Positions 7,487 through 16,557 are shown, numbered from the stretch's first letter. The stretch is 34,624 bases of DNA from Caldilineaceae bacterium (GCA_011523365.1 WTGY01000094.1:1-34624), one strand, 5' to 3'. The notes: generated from the sequence alone by a model not told the origin. Made by a program: numbers and translations.

Positions 7487-8830
7487 ATGAAAGACCGCGT
7501 ATCGAGACGTTCATTCTTGCAGGGCGCTCTCGCAGTTTCCGCCGGCGCACTTGCAGCCTGTGTCGCCCCGGCCGCCCCAGAAGGAGACATGGCCGACGAA
7601 GGCGCCGCCATGGAGCCGGTCCACCTGCGCTGGGACACCTTCCGCGGCATTGGCAGCGGCTGGAACGAAGAGCGCATGGAAACTTTTACCGAAATGCATC
7701 CCGATGTAACGATCGAGCTGCGACCGCTCGCCGGCTCCGGGCAGCAGGACAACTACGCCAAGATGTACGCTGCACAGGCGGCTGGAGACCTCGGTGAAAT
7801 CATTGCCTTTGACCCTTCGCACTACCACTTCTGGCGCGCCATCAACAAAGACATCATCATGCCCATCGATGAGTTGGTCGCCGCCGACAGCACCGACCTC
7901 GGCCAGTGGTTCGAACACTTCATGGGCCTGCAGTACTACCAGGGACAACTTTACGGCTTCCCCAGCTGGGGTTGGGCCGGATTCGACACGCTGGTTACCA
8001 ATGCAGTCCACTTCGAAGAGGCTGGTCTAGACGTCCCCGATCCGGTCGGTCGCGATGTGTCAATTGACACGATAAGAGAGTGGGCCCATTCCTTTTACGT
8101 GGAAGGCGAACGCTTTGGACTCAATATCAGCCACAATGAGGCAACGGTCGTAGTCTTATGCCGCCTATTTGGCAGCTCGCTTATCAACGAGGAAGGCACA
8201 CAGTGCTTGCTACTCGACGACCCGAACGCAACTGAAGCGATGAGGTGGGCATATGATCTTGGCGTAGTCGACCAGGTGCTTCCCGCGCCAGGAGATATCG
8301 ACAACGCCGGCGGCGCTCTCGTCGCGGGGTTGTTGACCTTGAACTGGTGCGGCTCGCTCTGCGTGCGCAACTTCAACAACCAGATTGAGGACGAAAGTGT
8401 AGCCAAAGCCTCTCAGATCCTGTTTCCGGCTCGCGAAGACGGCCGTTTCCCCTCGCAGCTTCGCGGGGGCACCTGGAACCTGCGCACCGACCAGGACCAT
8501 GCCGACGTCGGCTATCAGTTCCTCCTGCACATTGCCGGGCACGATGGTAGCCTCAGCTTCAACCTCGTTGCCCGAAACTTCGCGATGGTGCGGCCCGATG
8601 TGGTCGACTCTCTCATCGAAGATGACCCGATCCACGAATGGTTCATCTCCAGCCTCGAGAACGGCATTCCCGCACACGCGCCAGCCAATTCCCGCGGGCG
8701 CGAGTACACTTCCGCAGTACAGCAGTGGACAGACCTGCTCCTCGACCCCAACCAGCCCGTAGAGTTCGAGAAGGGCTTGCAGGACCTGAATGACAACATT
8801 CAGGCCGTTTTGGACATGGACCCAGCCTGA
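7487..8830 (+). CDS. Extracellular solute-binding lipoprotein (sugar ABC transporter), second system
   Basis: A 447-residue solute-binding protein with the same type of export signal (SRRSFL at 6-11, then LAAC with Cys25) but a clearly different mature sequence from the two upstream paralogues. The early mature region, LRWDTFRGIGSGWNEERMETF, is the usual first strand and helix of family-1 carbohydrate-binding proteins. Several Trp and Tyr residues (WRAINK, YYQGQLYGFPSWGWAG) could stack on a sugar. GGGAGAG at 7474-7480 lies 6 bases before the ATG. It heads the second importer module, with two permease genes directly downstream after a hairpin. The ligand is unknown. Confidence 0.92.
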   Translation: MKDRVSRRSFLQGALAVSAGALAACVAPAAPEGDMADEGAAMEPVHLRWDTFRGIGSGWNEERMETFTEMHPDVTIELRPLAGSGQQDNYAKMYAAQAAGDLGEIIAFDPSHYHFWRAINKDIIMPIDELVAADSTDLGQWFEHFMGLQYYQGQLYGFPSWGWAGFDTLVTNAVHFEEAGLDVPDPVGRDVSIDTIREWAHSFYVEGERFGLNISHNEATVVVLCRLFGSSLINEEGTQCLLLDDPNATEAMRWAYDLGVVDQVLPAPGDIDNAGGALVAGLLTLNWCGSLCVRNFNNQIEDESVAKASQILFPAREDGRFPSQLRGGTWNLRTDQDHADVGYQFLLHIAGHDGSLSFNLVARNFAMVRPDVVDSLIEDDPIHEWFISSLENGIPAHAPANSRGREYTSAVQQWTDLLLDPNQPVEFEKGLQDLNDNIQAVLDMDPA

Positions 8831-8848
8831 TCTTGTCAGGAAGCTAAT

Positions 8849-8885
8849 GAGCAGTGGGCAGGAGTTTACTGTCTGCTCACTGCTC
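8849..8885 (+). other. Hairpin between binding-protein and permease genes
   Basis: GAGCAGTGGGCAG (8849-8861) pairs with CTGCTCACTGCTC (8873-8885) around an 11-base loop, a 13-bp stem with one G-U pair. It sits only 18 bases after the binding-protein stop and ends 19 bases before the permease start. This is the place where such hairpins are known to keep binding-protein mRNA in excess over permease mRNA (as in the maltose operon). Confidence 0.65.
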
Positions 8886-8904
8886 TCATATCTTGGAGTC
8901 GAAA

Positions 8905-9849
8905 ATGGCGACCTTGGCCAGCCGCTTGAATCTGTCCAACGTAGCAGAAGCGCTGACGACATCGCGTCAGAGGCGGGAAAACGTTTATGGTTATCTGTTC
9001 CTGACCCCTTGGCTTCTCGGATTCTTCGGGCTGTTCATCGGCCCCGGCCTGTTCTCTCTCTACCTAAGTTTCACAAAGTACGATGTGCTCAGCGCCCCTG
9101 AGTGGATCGGTCTTGAAAACTACACCAAGATGTTTTTTGACGATCCGCTCTTCTACACTTCGCTCGGCCGCACCTTTTACTACGCAGGTGTTGGCGTCCC
9201 TCTAGGCGTCGTAGGCTCGATGTTTCTTGCCATTCTGCTAAACGCAAAGCTGCGAGGCCTAGCAACCTATCGCACGCTCTTCTTCATGCCTTCACTGGTA
9301 CCGATCGTGGCCTCGGTCGTCCTATGGAAATGGCTGCTCCATGCCGATTTCGGTATCATCAATCAGTGGCTAATCGACCTAGGTTGGTCCGACCCTCCTG
9401 GCTGGTTCGGTGACCGACGCTGGGCGATTCCTTCCTTGATCATGATGGGCTTATGGCAGGGACTGGGAGGCACGCGCATGATTATCTTTCTGGCCGGCCT
9501 CCAGGGAATCCCTGAATCACTATACGAGGCCGCGTCAATCGATGGAGCCTCGCCTATTCACAAGCTGCGCCACGTAACGATTCCTCTGCTGACACCCACG
9601 ATTTTTTTCAACATGGTACTTGGCGTCATCGGCGGTCTGCAGGTCTTCACCGCGGCATTTGTGGCTACCGAGGGAGGCCCTGGTTTTGCCACGACTTTCT
9701 ACAGCCTTCACCTTTATCGTCATGCCTTTGACTACTGGAACATGGGCTATGCCGCTTCGCTGGCCTGGTTCTTCGCATTCGTTATCGTGTCGCTTACGAT
9801 TTGGCAGTTACGACTCTCACGCCGCTGGGTATTCTACTACGGGAGCTAG
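8905..9849 (+). CDS. ABC sugar transporter permease (UgpA/MalF type), second system
   Basis: A 314-residue membrane permease. It has YLFLTPWLLGFFGLFIGP at the first membrane segment and the ATPase-contact EAA loop YEAASIDGASPIHKL with TIPLLTPT. It resembles the permease at 2678 in many blocks (for example VPIVAS/AVVLWxW, GLQGxPxxLY), so the two importers are related. A longer frame opens with a GTG at 8854, but that start would lie inside the hairpin; GGAG at 8895-8898 and the ATG at 8905 are better placed. The next permease follows after 6 bases. Confidence 0.92.
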   Translation: MATLASRLNLSNVAEALTTSRQRRENVYGYLFLTPWLLGFFGLFIGPGLFSLYLSFTKYDVLSAPEWIGLENYTKMFFDDPLFYTSLGRTFYYAGVGVPLGVVGSMFLAILLNAKLRGLATYRTLFFMPSLVPIVASVVLWKWLLHADFGIINQWLIDLGWSDPPGWFGDRRWAIPSLIMMGLWQGLGGTRMIIFLAGLQGIPESLYEAASIDGASPIHKLRHVTIPLLTPTIFFNMVLGVIGGLQVFTAAFVATEGGPGFATTFYSLHLYRHAFDYWNMGYAASLAWFFAFVIVSLTIWQLRLSRRWVFYYGS

Positions 9850-9855
9850 AACAAG

Positions 9856-10755
9856 ATGGCCGCAACAATCGAGAGACTGCCCAGCACAGAACTCCGCAGT
9901 GACGTCTACCGACGCGGACGGAATCGAATTCAGAGGGCCGTGACCTATATCCTTCTTACTGCTGCTGCCCTGATGTTTGCCTTCCCGCTCTTCTGGACGG
10001 TGTCAAGTTCTCTGCAGACCTGGAAGGAACTTCGTTCCTTCGAACCGCATCTTTTCCCAGCCATACCTCAGTGGGGAAACTATGCAATGGTCTTCAGTTC
10101 CGTGCCTTTCGCCCGCTGGATGGGGAACAGCTTTCTGATTACGGCAATCACTATTCCTGGGGTCATTATCACAGGGTCCCTGACTGCCTACTCCTTCGCC
10201 CGCTTCAACTATATAGGTAAGGAGATCTGGTTTGTCCTCATGTTGGGAACAATGATGATCCCGTCGCAAGTGACGTTGATCCCCCAGTACGTACTCTTCT
10301 TCAATCTGAAACTGATCAACACCTACGTTCCCCTCACCATCGGGTCCTGGTTAGGCGGCGGGGCATTCATGATCTTCTTACTGCGTCAGTTCATTATGTC
10401 TATTCCGCGAGACCTAGACGAGGCCGCCCTAATGGACGGGGCCTCGCCTCTACGCATTCTATGGGGCGTCCTATTGCCGCTAATGAAACCCGCGCTGACT
10501 ACCGTCGCCATCCTTCAGTTCCTGGGTGACTGGAACGAGTTCTTCGGACCCTTCATCTATCTCAATAAGGTCGACCTCTTTACGGCGGCCGTAGGCCTGC
10601 GATTCTTCCAGAACATTCCCCTGGAATCCAGGGATCCGCGCGATCACTTGCTGATGGCCGCCGCCGCCATCATGACGGTCCCGGTTATCACCCTCTTCGC
10701 CGCCGCCCAACGCTACTTTATCCAAGGCGTTGTTCTCAGCGGCCTGAAAATCTGA
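9856..10755 (+). CDS. ABC sugar transporter permease (UgpE/MalG type), second system
   Basis: A 299-residue permease, partner of the gene before it. The EAA loop reads LDEAALMDGASPLRILWGV with LLPLMKP, and the C-terminus ends in QGVVLSGLKI. It is clearly related to the permease at 3628 (shared FALFWTVxSSL-like first segment, TAYSFARF, WNEFxxPFIYLN). GGGAG at 9841-9845 lies 10 bases upstream of the start and overlaps the end of the previous gene. It is the last gene of the run; again no ATP-binding gene follows. Confidence 0.92.
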   Translation: MAATIERLPSTELRSDVYRRGRNRIQRAVTYILLTAAALMFAFPLFWTVSSSLQTWKELRSFEPHLFPAIPQWGNYAMVFSSVPFARWMGNSFLITAITIPGVIITGSLTAYSFARFNYIGKEIWFVLMLGTMMIPSQVTLIPQYVLFFNLKLINTYVPLTIGSWLGGGAFMIFLLRQFIMSIPRDLDEAALMDGASPLRILWGVLLPLMKPALTTVAILQFLGDWNEFFGPFIYLNKVDLFTAAVGLRFFQNIPLESRDPRDHLLMAAAAIMTVPVITLFAAAQRYFIQGVVLSGLKI

Positions 10756-11154
10756 GCGGGTCCTTTCAAGCTGTAACTTTCCGACGTCGAACCCACGTAC
10801 CGAATTGGCCGGGAAACATCCTGCGCGCTCTTGCCTCTGCAGCAGAGAGTATCTCCTGTTCTCTTTTGGGGAGCCTTCATTCAGTTGCGCTGCCCCAGTC
10901 GACTGCCTACGCTCATTAGCCTACTGAGGTGGAAAGGTCGAGCGCCTTGTGTCCCGGGGCAACAGGATGAGGAACCTGTGTGAGAGTCAAGATTGGCCTT
11001 GGGATGATCCGTTCGATTCCAGCAGTAGGCTCTTCATTGGCGGCGGTTCGTGGACCAAGGGAGCGATTCTAGCCGTCCACGAATGGAATGGGCAGGACTT
11101 GCTCCCGAATTACCGTGCTCAAGGAAGATGAGAAAGAGCCCCCCTAGGGTGGTC
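10756..11154. other. Convergent intergenic stretch without a supported gene
   Basis: This 399-base stretch separates the end of the second importer (+) from the end of the dehydrogenase gene (-). A 60-codon frame starting with GTG at 10949 has no ribosome binding site and no recognisable domain. No strong terminator was seen just after the permease stop. The only structured element is the hairpin at 11136-11156, belonging to the opposite strand. Part of it may be decayed coding sequence. Confidence 0.45.
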
Positions 11155-11156
11155 TC
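11131..11156 (-). terminator. Candidate terminator of the uxuA-dehydrogenase transcript
   Basis: Read on the minus strand from 11156, GAGACCACCC and GGGGGGCTC can fold into an interrupted GC-rich stem followed by TTTCT. The stem begins within the stop codon of the dehydrogenase gene. The stem is imperfect and the T-run short, so it is only a plausible intrinsic terminator. Confidence 0.4.
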
Positions 11157-12027
11157 ACCGCGTAGGCAGCGACCCCACCAACAGCTCCAACATCTCCTCC
11201 AGCGAAGGCTCGTCAGGGTCTTCAGGAGTCCGATCTGCCAAAGCCGAAGCACCGACAAATCGGTAGATGTCTGCGGCACCTTCGTGGAACTTAGGCGACA
11301 TGCCGACATCCGCCATCGTAGCTGCAATTTCCTCCATCTCGCCTACCCAGCGGCGCGACTTCGGCGGCATACTCGGCAGACCCTGCACGCGCTTGAGCAT
11401 TGCCTCCTGGCTCATACGCCACTCATCAAACAAGGCATTTCGTATTCCCAGCGCCTCTGCAGCAACCAGCAGGTTCGTGCATAGCGCGGTCAGTCCCTTC
11501 GTCATTCCCGCATAGCACATTTTGATGGCGGAAGCATCACCTACAATGTCGCTGATGACAGGCACATCGAGCCCGTAGTCTTCGAGCTTCGCCAGTTCGC
11601 CCGCGTGCACGCCCGACGCGTAGAACCGCGTCGCCCCCTCGCGGCGCGGCGGCGGCCCAATGATCGAGGCGTCAACAAACCGGCCTCCGGCTTCAGTTAT
11701 CGTCCGGCAGATCTTGATGGTCGTCTTTGGTGCGACCGCGTTGCAGTCGGCATAGAGCAGGTCGGCGCCTGTCCGGCGAAGAGCCTTCGCCACTGTCTGC
11801 GCGGCCGCCCCCGCCTCCGCGGGCACAAGAATGCACAACACGACATCCGACTCTGTGACCAGGGAGTCGTAGGAATCTACCTCATCTATCCCTGCCTCCT
11901 CAGCCAGACCTCGGGTACGGGCGCTGCGGTCCGCAAGGTGCGCGATTACCCGCAACCCATGCTCTTTCAGCCGCTCACCTACGGTATGCCCCATGTCTCC
12001 GGGGCTCAGAATCCCTACTGTTTTCAT
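11155..12027 (-). CDS. NAD(P)-dependent oxidoreductase, 6-phosphogluconate-dehydrogenase-like with DUF1932-type C-terminal domain
   Basis: A 290-residue Rossmann-fold dehydrogenase of the beta-hydroxyacid dehydrogenase superfamily. The dinucleotide motif is GILSPGDMG (5-13), a variant of the GxGxMG motif. The invariant catalytic lysine region is SAIKMCYAGMTKG, with Lys169 the likely catalytic residue. The C-terminal helical part resembles the DUF1932 subgroup. It lies 8 bases after uxuA, so both are surely one transcript, and it may reduce or oxidise a sugar acid in the same route. UxuA-linked fructuronate reductase (UxuB) belongs to a different family, so this gene is not simply uxuB. The substrate is unproven. 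Confidence 0.85.
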   Translation of the reverse strand: MKTVGILSPGDMGHTVGERLKEHGLRVIAHLADRSARTRGLAEEAGIDEVDSYDSLVTESDVVLCILVPAEAGAAAQTVAKALRRTGADLLYADCNAVAPKTTIKICRTITEAGGRFVDASIIGPPPRREGATRFYASGVHAGELAKLEDYGLDVPVISDIVGDASAIKMCYAGMTKGLTALCTNLLVAAEALGIRNALFDEWRMSQEAMLKRVQGLPSMPPKSRRWVGEMEEIAATMADVGMSPKFHEGAADIYRFVGASALADRTPEDPDEPSLEEMLELLVGSLPTR

Positions 12028-12035
12028 AGCAGTAC

Positions 12036-13043
12036 CTACCCTTTCACTTCTTCCTGCGCCCGAGCCAACAAGGCCTTCATGTAGCCGATCGTATAGGCAG
12101 TGCCGATGCGCTGATCGTCCGCCATCATGGGAATGTGGTCCGGAATCAGGACGCCGTCGAAGCCGGTCTGCTCCAGCACACGCATCGCCTTGTACATGTC
12201 AAAATAGCCGTCGTCCACGAACGTCTCGACAAAGTGAGGCAACGGCTGATCAACGTTACGAAAGTGAATCTTGAAGAGTTTGTTCGCCTGGCCGAACTCC
12301 AGCAGCGACTCCTCAACCCCTTTGCCCATCAGATCGCCGCCTTCCAACCAGCAACCAATGCAGAAACAGATTCCCACGTTGGGGCTGCTGGCGATTTCCA
12401 TTGCCCTGTAGTAGCCATCGAAACTGCTGAAAATGCACCGGGGGATTCCCCCTAGCTCTGGCTGGGGAGGGTCATCAGGGTGAATGCCTATGCGGACCCC
12501 TTCCTCTTCGGCCACTGGAGCCGCGTGGGAAACGAAGTACCGGAAGTTTTCCCAGATCTCATCTTCCGAATATGTCCGGCCGTGTGTGAGTGGCAGATGG
12601 TAGTAGCGTCCCGCCCAGTGTCCGGCGTCTGCCTTTGCCAGGTCGAATCCTCGCGCCGAGGCGCCTCCGCGTGTCAGCTCGCGCTCCGTGCTCCATATAC
12701 CGTTTCCCATGTGCGCGTACGTAGTATAGGGAATCCCGGCTTTGCCCAGTGCTCTCAGATGGCTGACGTACTCCTCAATCTTGGCGTCTCGATTCTCCAA
12801 CCCCAGCACAATCGCGTCCTGATTGTGTACTTCCCGATTGCCAAACCCGTAGATCCGGACCCCTGCCTTCTCAAACCGTTCTTTCGTCCGGGCATAGTAG
12901 TCATAACCGGCGTGTTCGCCGTCCGTCCAGCAAACAGCCCAGTCCAGACCCATCTGCTTTACAAACTGCAGCTCCTCCTCGCTAGCTTCAGGTGACAGCT
13001 GTGCCGCGATCTTCATCCCCGGCGGTATTGACATGAGTGACAT
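12036..13043 (-). CDS. uxuA: Mannonate dehydratase
   Basis: A 335-residue TIM-barrel enzyme of the UxuA family, which dehydrates D-mannonate to 2-keto-3-deoxygluconate in hexuronate breakdown. Family landmarks are RIGIHPDDPP, GICFCIGCW (the metal-binding cysteine region), KIHFRNV and GVLIPDHIP with its His. The frame is open to 13118, but AGGAGAT (complement of 13049-13055) lies 5 bases before the ATG at 13043, which gives a natural N-terminus. It is somewhat shorter than the roughly 390-residue Escherichia coli enzyme, as in other short UxuA-like proteins. It is followed by an oxidoreductase, and sugar ABC importers lie nearby, which supports a sugar-acid role. Confidence 0.85.
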   Translation of the reverse strand: MSLMSIPPGMKIAAQLSPEASEEELQFVKQMGLDWAVCWTDGEHAGYDYYARTKERFEKAGVRIYGFGNREVHNQDAIVLGLENRDAKIEEYVSHLRALGKAGIPYTTYAHMGNGIWSTERELTRGGASARGFDLAKADAGHWAGRYYHLPLTHGRTYSEDEIWENFRYFVSHAAPVAEEEGVRIGIHPDDPPQPELGGIPRCIFSSFDGYYRAMEIASSPNVGICFCIGCWLEGGDLMGKGVEESLLEFGQANKLFKIHFRNVDQPLPHFVETFVDDGYFDMYKAMRVLEQTGFDGVLIPDHIPMMADDQRIGTAYTIGYMKALLARAQEEVKG

Positions 13044-13149
13044 CGGTGATCTCCTGTCATTTGAATGCAAGTTGGTTGAATACTGTTTCGGATCATCTGG
13101 TCTAACCCTATTGGGCAAGAAACTGATTGGGGTTGTTCGTATACGGTGC

Positions 13150-14157
13150 TCAATCGGGCCACTCTTCAGCTAACACACTGCCGCCCTGAAAGGAAGCCCA
13201 TACCTTTCCGCAATCTGGTGTTTGCGTTGAAGCATCCTCCTGCCATTCGATCGCGTCACTCAGCCGGTGCAATCTACCGTCGGCTTCCACACTGAAAGGT
13301 ATACCCCACTCTGCGGTCGCGCGCATGAAATTGAATGCTCTTCTCGGGTGCCACTTGGAATCAAGTGTGAAGTCGTCTTGTGAGGGCGCGGGGTAGTAGG
13401 TCCCCCCCGAAGGCTGGGGTTGCCTTAATGCGTCACCCCGCGACAGCCTTCCAATAATCTCGGCCAGCAGGTTTCCCCCTGACTTCGCGCAAAGCGCTTC
13501 AGCGCTTGAGCCACGGATTCCATCCCTGAATCGAATCTCTCGCCGCCCCGCAATGTCACCCGAATCGAGGCCCGCGTCCATCCAATGTACGGATATACCC
13601 GTCGCCGTTTCCCCATTGCGAAATTGCCAGAAAAGCGGAAACGGCCCCCTGTAGGCGGGAAGTAGCGAAGGATGCACATTCAGAAAACCGAATCGAGGAA
13701 TCTCCAGTACAGGCGCAGGAATTATGCTGTTCCAGCAGGCCACACTAACTACGTCGAGCGCCAACTCCTTCAACCAGCCGGTAGTCTTCTGATGGCCGAC
13801 CTTTCCGCATTCATAGGCAGGAATGCCTTTATTTGCGGCGAGTGCCACAGGGCTTCCTGATACGCTGGCCACATGCGAAGCAGAGTTGCCCGTCCCGCCG
13901 CTCCTGTTCACACATCTCTCCTCCAGAGCCGTCGTCGCCAAGGTAACGGCCGGGTTCAGTAGCGGTAGTTCGAACTCTTCCCCCTGGGTAGGCAAGGCGG
14001 TTCCGGCAGCAGGAAAAACCGCCCGGAGCGGGACATTTTTCGGTCCGGTGAGCAGTACCGCGACCACGTTGATACCGCGAGCTAGAAGCCTCTCCAGTAC
14101 AATGTGGCTGAATTGTCCGGACATTCCCATGAAAAGGGTACGCATTTCCTTTGACAC
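13150..14157 (-). CDS. Formyltransferase-fold protein (methionyl-tRNA formyltransferase-like)
   Basis: A 335-residue protein with the folate-dependent formyltransferase core. LNVHPSLLPAYRGP contains the catalytic Asn160 and His162, and HWMDAGLDSGDI supplies the conserved Asp (194 or 198). The N-terminal TLFMGMSGQFSH is the usual first strand and loop. Between about 55 and 105 it has an extra low-complexity insert, and the C-terminal domain (about 225-335) resembles that of Fmt only loosely. It could be a divergent Fmt or a sugar/amine formyltransferase. The GTG at 14157 and the ATG at 14145 are both possible starts; neither has a clear ribosome binding site, and the 14157 start overlaps the opposite-strand yggX promoter. 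It lies 106 bases upstream of uxuA on the same strand. Confidence 0.75.
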   Translation of the reverse strand: MSKEMRTLFMGMSGQFSHIVLERLLARGINVVAVLLTGPKNVPLRAVFPAAGTALPTQGEEFELPLLNPAVTLATTALEERCVNRSGGTGNSASHVASVSGSPVALAANKGIPAYECGKVGHQKTTGWLKELALDVVSVACWNSIIPAPVLEIPRFGFLNVHPSLLPAYRGPFPLFWQFRNGETATGISVHWMDAGLDSGDIAGRREIRFRDGIRGSSAEALCAKSGGNLLAEIIGRLSRGDALRQPQPSGGTYYPAPSQDDFTLDSKWHPRRAFNFMRATAEWGIPFSVEADGRLHRLSDAIEWQEDASTQTPDCGKVWASFQGGSVLAEEWPD

Positions 14158-14180
14158 AGACTCGGCTCAGGCCGTATAAT
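14151..14180 (+). promoter_or_regulatory. Vegetative promoter of the yggX-like gene
   Basis: TTGACA (14151-14156) and TATAAT (14175-14180) are both perfect matches to the sigma-70 consensus with an 18-base spacer. Transcription would start near 14187, giving a leader of about 34 bases before the ATG at 14221. The -35 overlaps the possible GTG start of the divergent formyltransferase gene. Confidence 0.7.
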
Positions 14181-14220
14181 TGTAGCCACAGTTGACTCTA
14201 TATTAGGTTGGGAGCAAAAA

Positions 14221-14541
14221 ATGGCTCACCTGGTACAGTGTGCAAAGATTGGACAGGAACTGCCCGGACTGGAGTCGCCCCCCTATCCGGGCGAGTTGGG
14301 CAAGCGGATCTTCGAGAACATTTCGCAATCTGCCTGGGATATGTGGATGCAGTACTCGGTCGTCCTCATAAACCATTACGGCCTCAGCCTCGGCGATCAG
14401 CAGTCACGCGATTTTCTGGCCGAGCAGATGGAAGAGTTTTTCTTCGGGGTTGGCGCCCAGATGCCGGAAGGGTGGACTCCGGAAGGAACTCCGGGTGCGG
14501 GCAAAGGCGTGCCTGCAGGCAAAGGGGCGCCCAGGAAGTAG
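14221..14541 (+). CDS. yggX: Fe(II)-trafficking / oxidative-damage protection protein (YggX family)
   Basis: A 106-residue protein whose first 76 or so residues match the YggX family. Landmarks are Cys7 (the conserved N-terminal cysteine), GLESPPYPGELGKRIFENIS, SAWDMWMQYSVVLINHYGLSL and EQMEEFFFG. YggX proteins protect iron-sulfur enzymes and take part in iron handling in the cytoplasm. After the FFFG end of the normal family it has about 30 extra residues rich in Gly, Pro and Lys (residues 77-106). TTGGGAG at 14208-14214 serves as ribosome binding site. It is the only + strand gene between minus-strand neighbours, has its own consensus promoter, and ends 9 bases before the convergent ATP-grasp gene. 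The family is best known from Proteobacteria, so its presence here may reflect transfer. Confidence 0.88.
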   Translation: MAHLVQCAKIGQELPGLESPPYPGELGKRIFENISQSAWDMWMQYSVVLINHYGLSLGDQQSRDFLAEQMEEFFFGVGAQMPEGWTPEGTPGAGKGVPAGKGAPRK

Positions 14542-14550
14542 CGGCGGTCA

Positions 14551-15825
14551 TTACTGTACCAACGCAAACTCCGGGTCGATCTCGAACTGTAGTAACGAGT
14601 GTGCTTGTCGCAGCACATCCTCCACTGCTGCCGGCGACGGTCCCTTGGCAAAAATGAAGCCCAGATAGGCATCGCCCTCCGGCAGGGGAACAAGGGACTG
14701 GTTCAACCGTGCAGTAATCTGAACATCCTCGATTCCCACCACGCCCTTCGCCTCCTCAACGCCGCTCAAGCGGCGCAAAATACCCCCTTCAGGAATCGGA
14801 ATCATCATCACTCCGCCGGCCTGTGACTCCCGCTCCAGGCTTTCCAGTGGCAGACCGCACGCCTGCCGCAGAATCAGCTCCTCCAGCGAACTGCCCTTGC
14901 CGACCTCCATCCCAAACCGCAAGATTCGCGAGCAAAGTCCACCAATCGACCGCCCGGCGACCTCCACAATCCATGGACCCTCGGCATTGATCCGCAGCTC
15001 AGCGTGAATGGGTCCCGTCTGCAGGCCCAATCCCCGCGCCGCCGCCTCTGTCGTCTCTGCGATCTGATTCTGCACTTCAAGAGGGAGCCTTGAGGGGGTA
15101 ACGTATATCGTCTCCTCGAAGTATGGCCCTTCCAGTGGGTCTGGCTTGTCGAACAAGGCCAGACAGTGCAGTCGGTCTCTATCCAAGAGGCCTTCCAAAG
15201 CGACCTCTACCCCTGGAATGTAGCCCTCAATCAGAAATGGTTGTTCGCGCCCAATCAGGGCAGTCAGCCTTCTCACCGCGGCAGCCAGTTCGCAGCGCAG
15301 GTTTGCCCTGATGACTCCCCGGCTCCCGTTCAGCTGCTCAGGCTTGACCACGCACGGGTACCCGATTTCCTCCTCCGTTCGGGCGATTATCTCTTTCAGG
15401 TTGTCACTTGTTTGAAACTCGCGGAATTCGGGTACCGGTGCGCCGCACGCGGCAAGCAACGTCCGCATTTGGAACTTATTGCGGGCAGCTTCCGCCGCCA
15501 TTGGATCGTTGTGGGGTAGTTCCAACTCAGCCGCAACCAGCGCCGCTACCCGGGACCCGGAGTCATCCAGCGCCAGGACAGCATCGACACAGATTTCGCC
15601 ACTGTCTGACCCGTCCGAACTGGCCAGCGCTTCGACAATCTTCTCAGCGGCCTTATCAGGGCGGCCAAAATCTGCGCCGAGGGGGACGTTCCATTCTTCA
15701 GCCAGCATCCCAGGTAGGTCCACCGCCACTATTGCGTCGATTCCCAGACGCGTCGCAGCGTCGACATAGTCCTGCGTCCGGTAACTGTTTGGTGTGGTGA
15801 GGAGAAGTGCTTTTTTTGAGGACAC
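14551..15825 (-). CDS. ATP-grasp ligase of unknown substrate
   Basis: A 424-residue cytoplasmic ligase of the ATP-grasp superfamily, which joins a carboxylate to an amine (or a thiol) through an acylphosphate using ATP. Residues 1-110 form the N-terminal Rossmann-like domain. YPCVVKP (Lys161) and NGSRGV are the ATP-binding lysine and glycine-rich loop. LIEGYIPGVEVALEG (about 198-212) gives the adenine and metal contacts, and EVAGRSIGG (near 288-298) holds the metal-binding motif. It resembles carnosine-synthase/BacD-like peptide ligases more than carbamoyl-phosphate or purine enzymes. It starts at GTG 15825 with CCGGAG 6 bases upstream and follows the polyprenyl-synthetase-like gene by 36 bases. 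The pairing with a formyltransferase-fold gene beyond yggX is notable, but no product can be named. Confidence 0.85.
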   Translation of the reverse strand: MSSKKALLLTTPNSYRTQDYVDAATRLGIDAIVAVDLPGMLAEEWNVPLGADFGRPDKAAEKIVEALASSDGSDSGEICVDAVLALDDSGSRVAALVAAELELPHNDPMAAEAARNKFQMRTLLAACGAPVPEFREFQTSDNLKEIIARTEEEIGYPCVVKPEQLNGSRGVIRANLRCELAAAVRRLTALIGREQPFLIEGYIPGVEVALEGLLDRDRLHCLALFDKPDPLEGPYFEETIYVTPSRLPLEVQNQIAETTEAAARGLGLQTGPIHAELRINAEGPWIVEVAGRSIGGLCSRILRFGMEVGKGSSLEELILRQACGLPLESLERESQAGGVMMIPIPEGGILRRLSGVEEAKGVVGIEDVQITARLNQSLVPLPEGDAYLGFIFAKGPSPAAVEDVLRQAHSLLQFEIDPEFALVQ

Positions 15826-15861
15826 GCTAAACTCCGGTTGCGGCCCAGCCCATATCAGGAA

Positions 15862-16557
<696 letters not shown>

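Noticed and set aside
11007..11026. GTTCGATTCC, resembling a tRNA T-loop.
   Set aside because: The flanking bases do not form a T-stem and no acceptor or anticodon arms are present.
10949..11131. Sixty-codon + strand frame in the intergenic region.
   Set aside because: GTG start without ribosome binding site, no known domain, in a convergent spacer.
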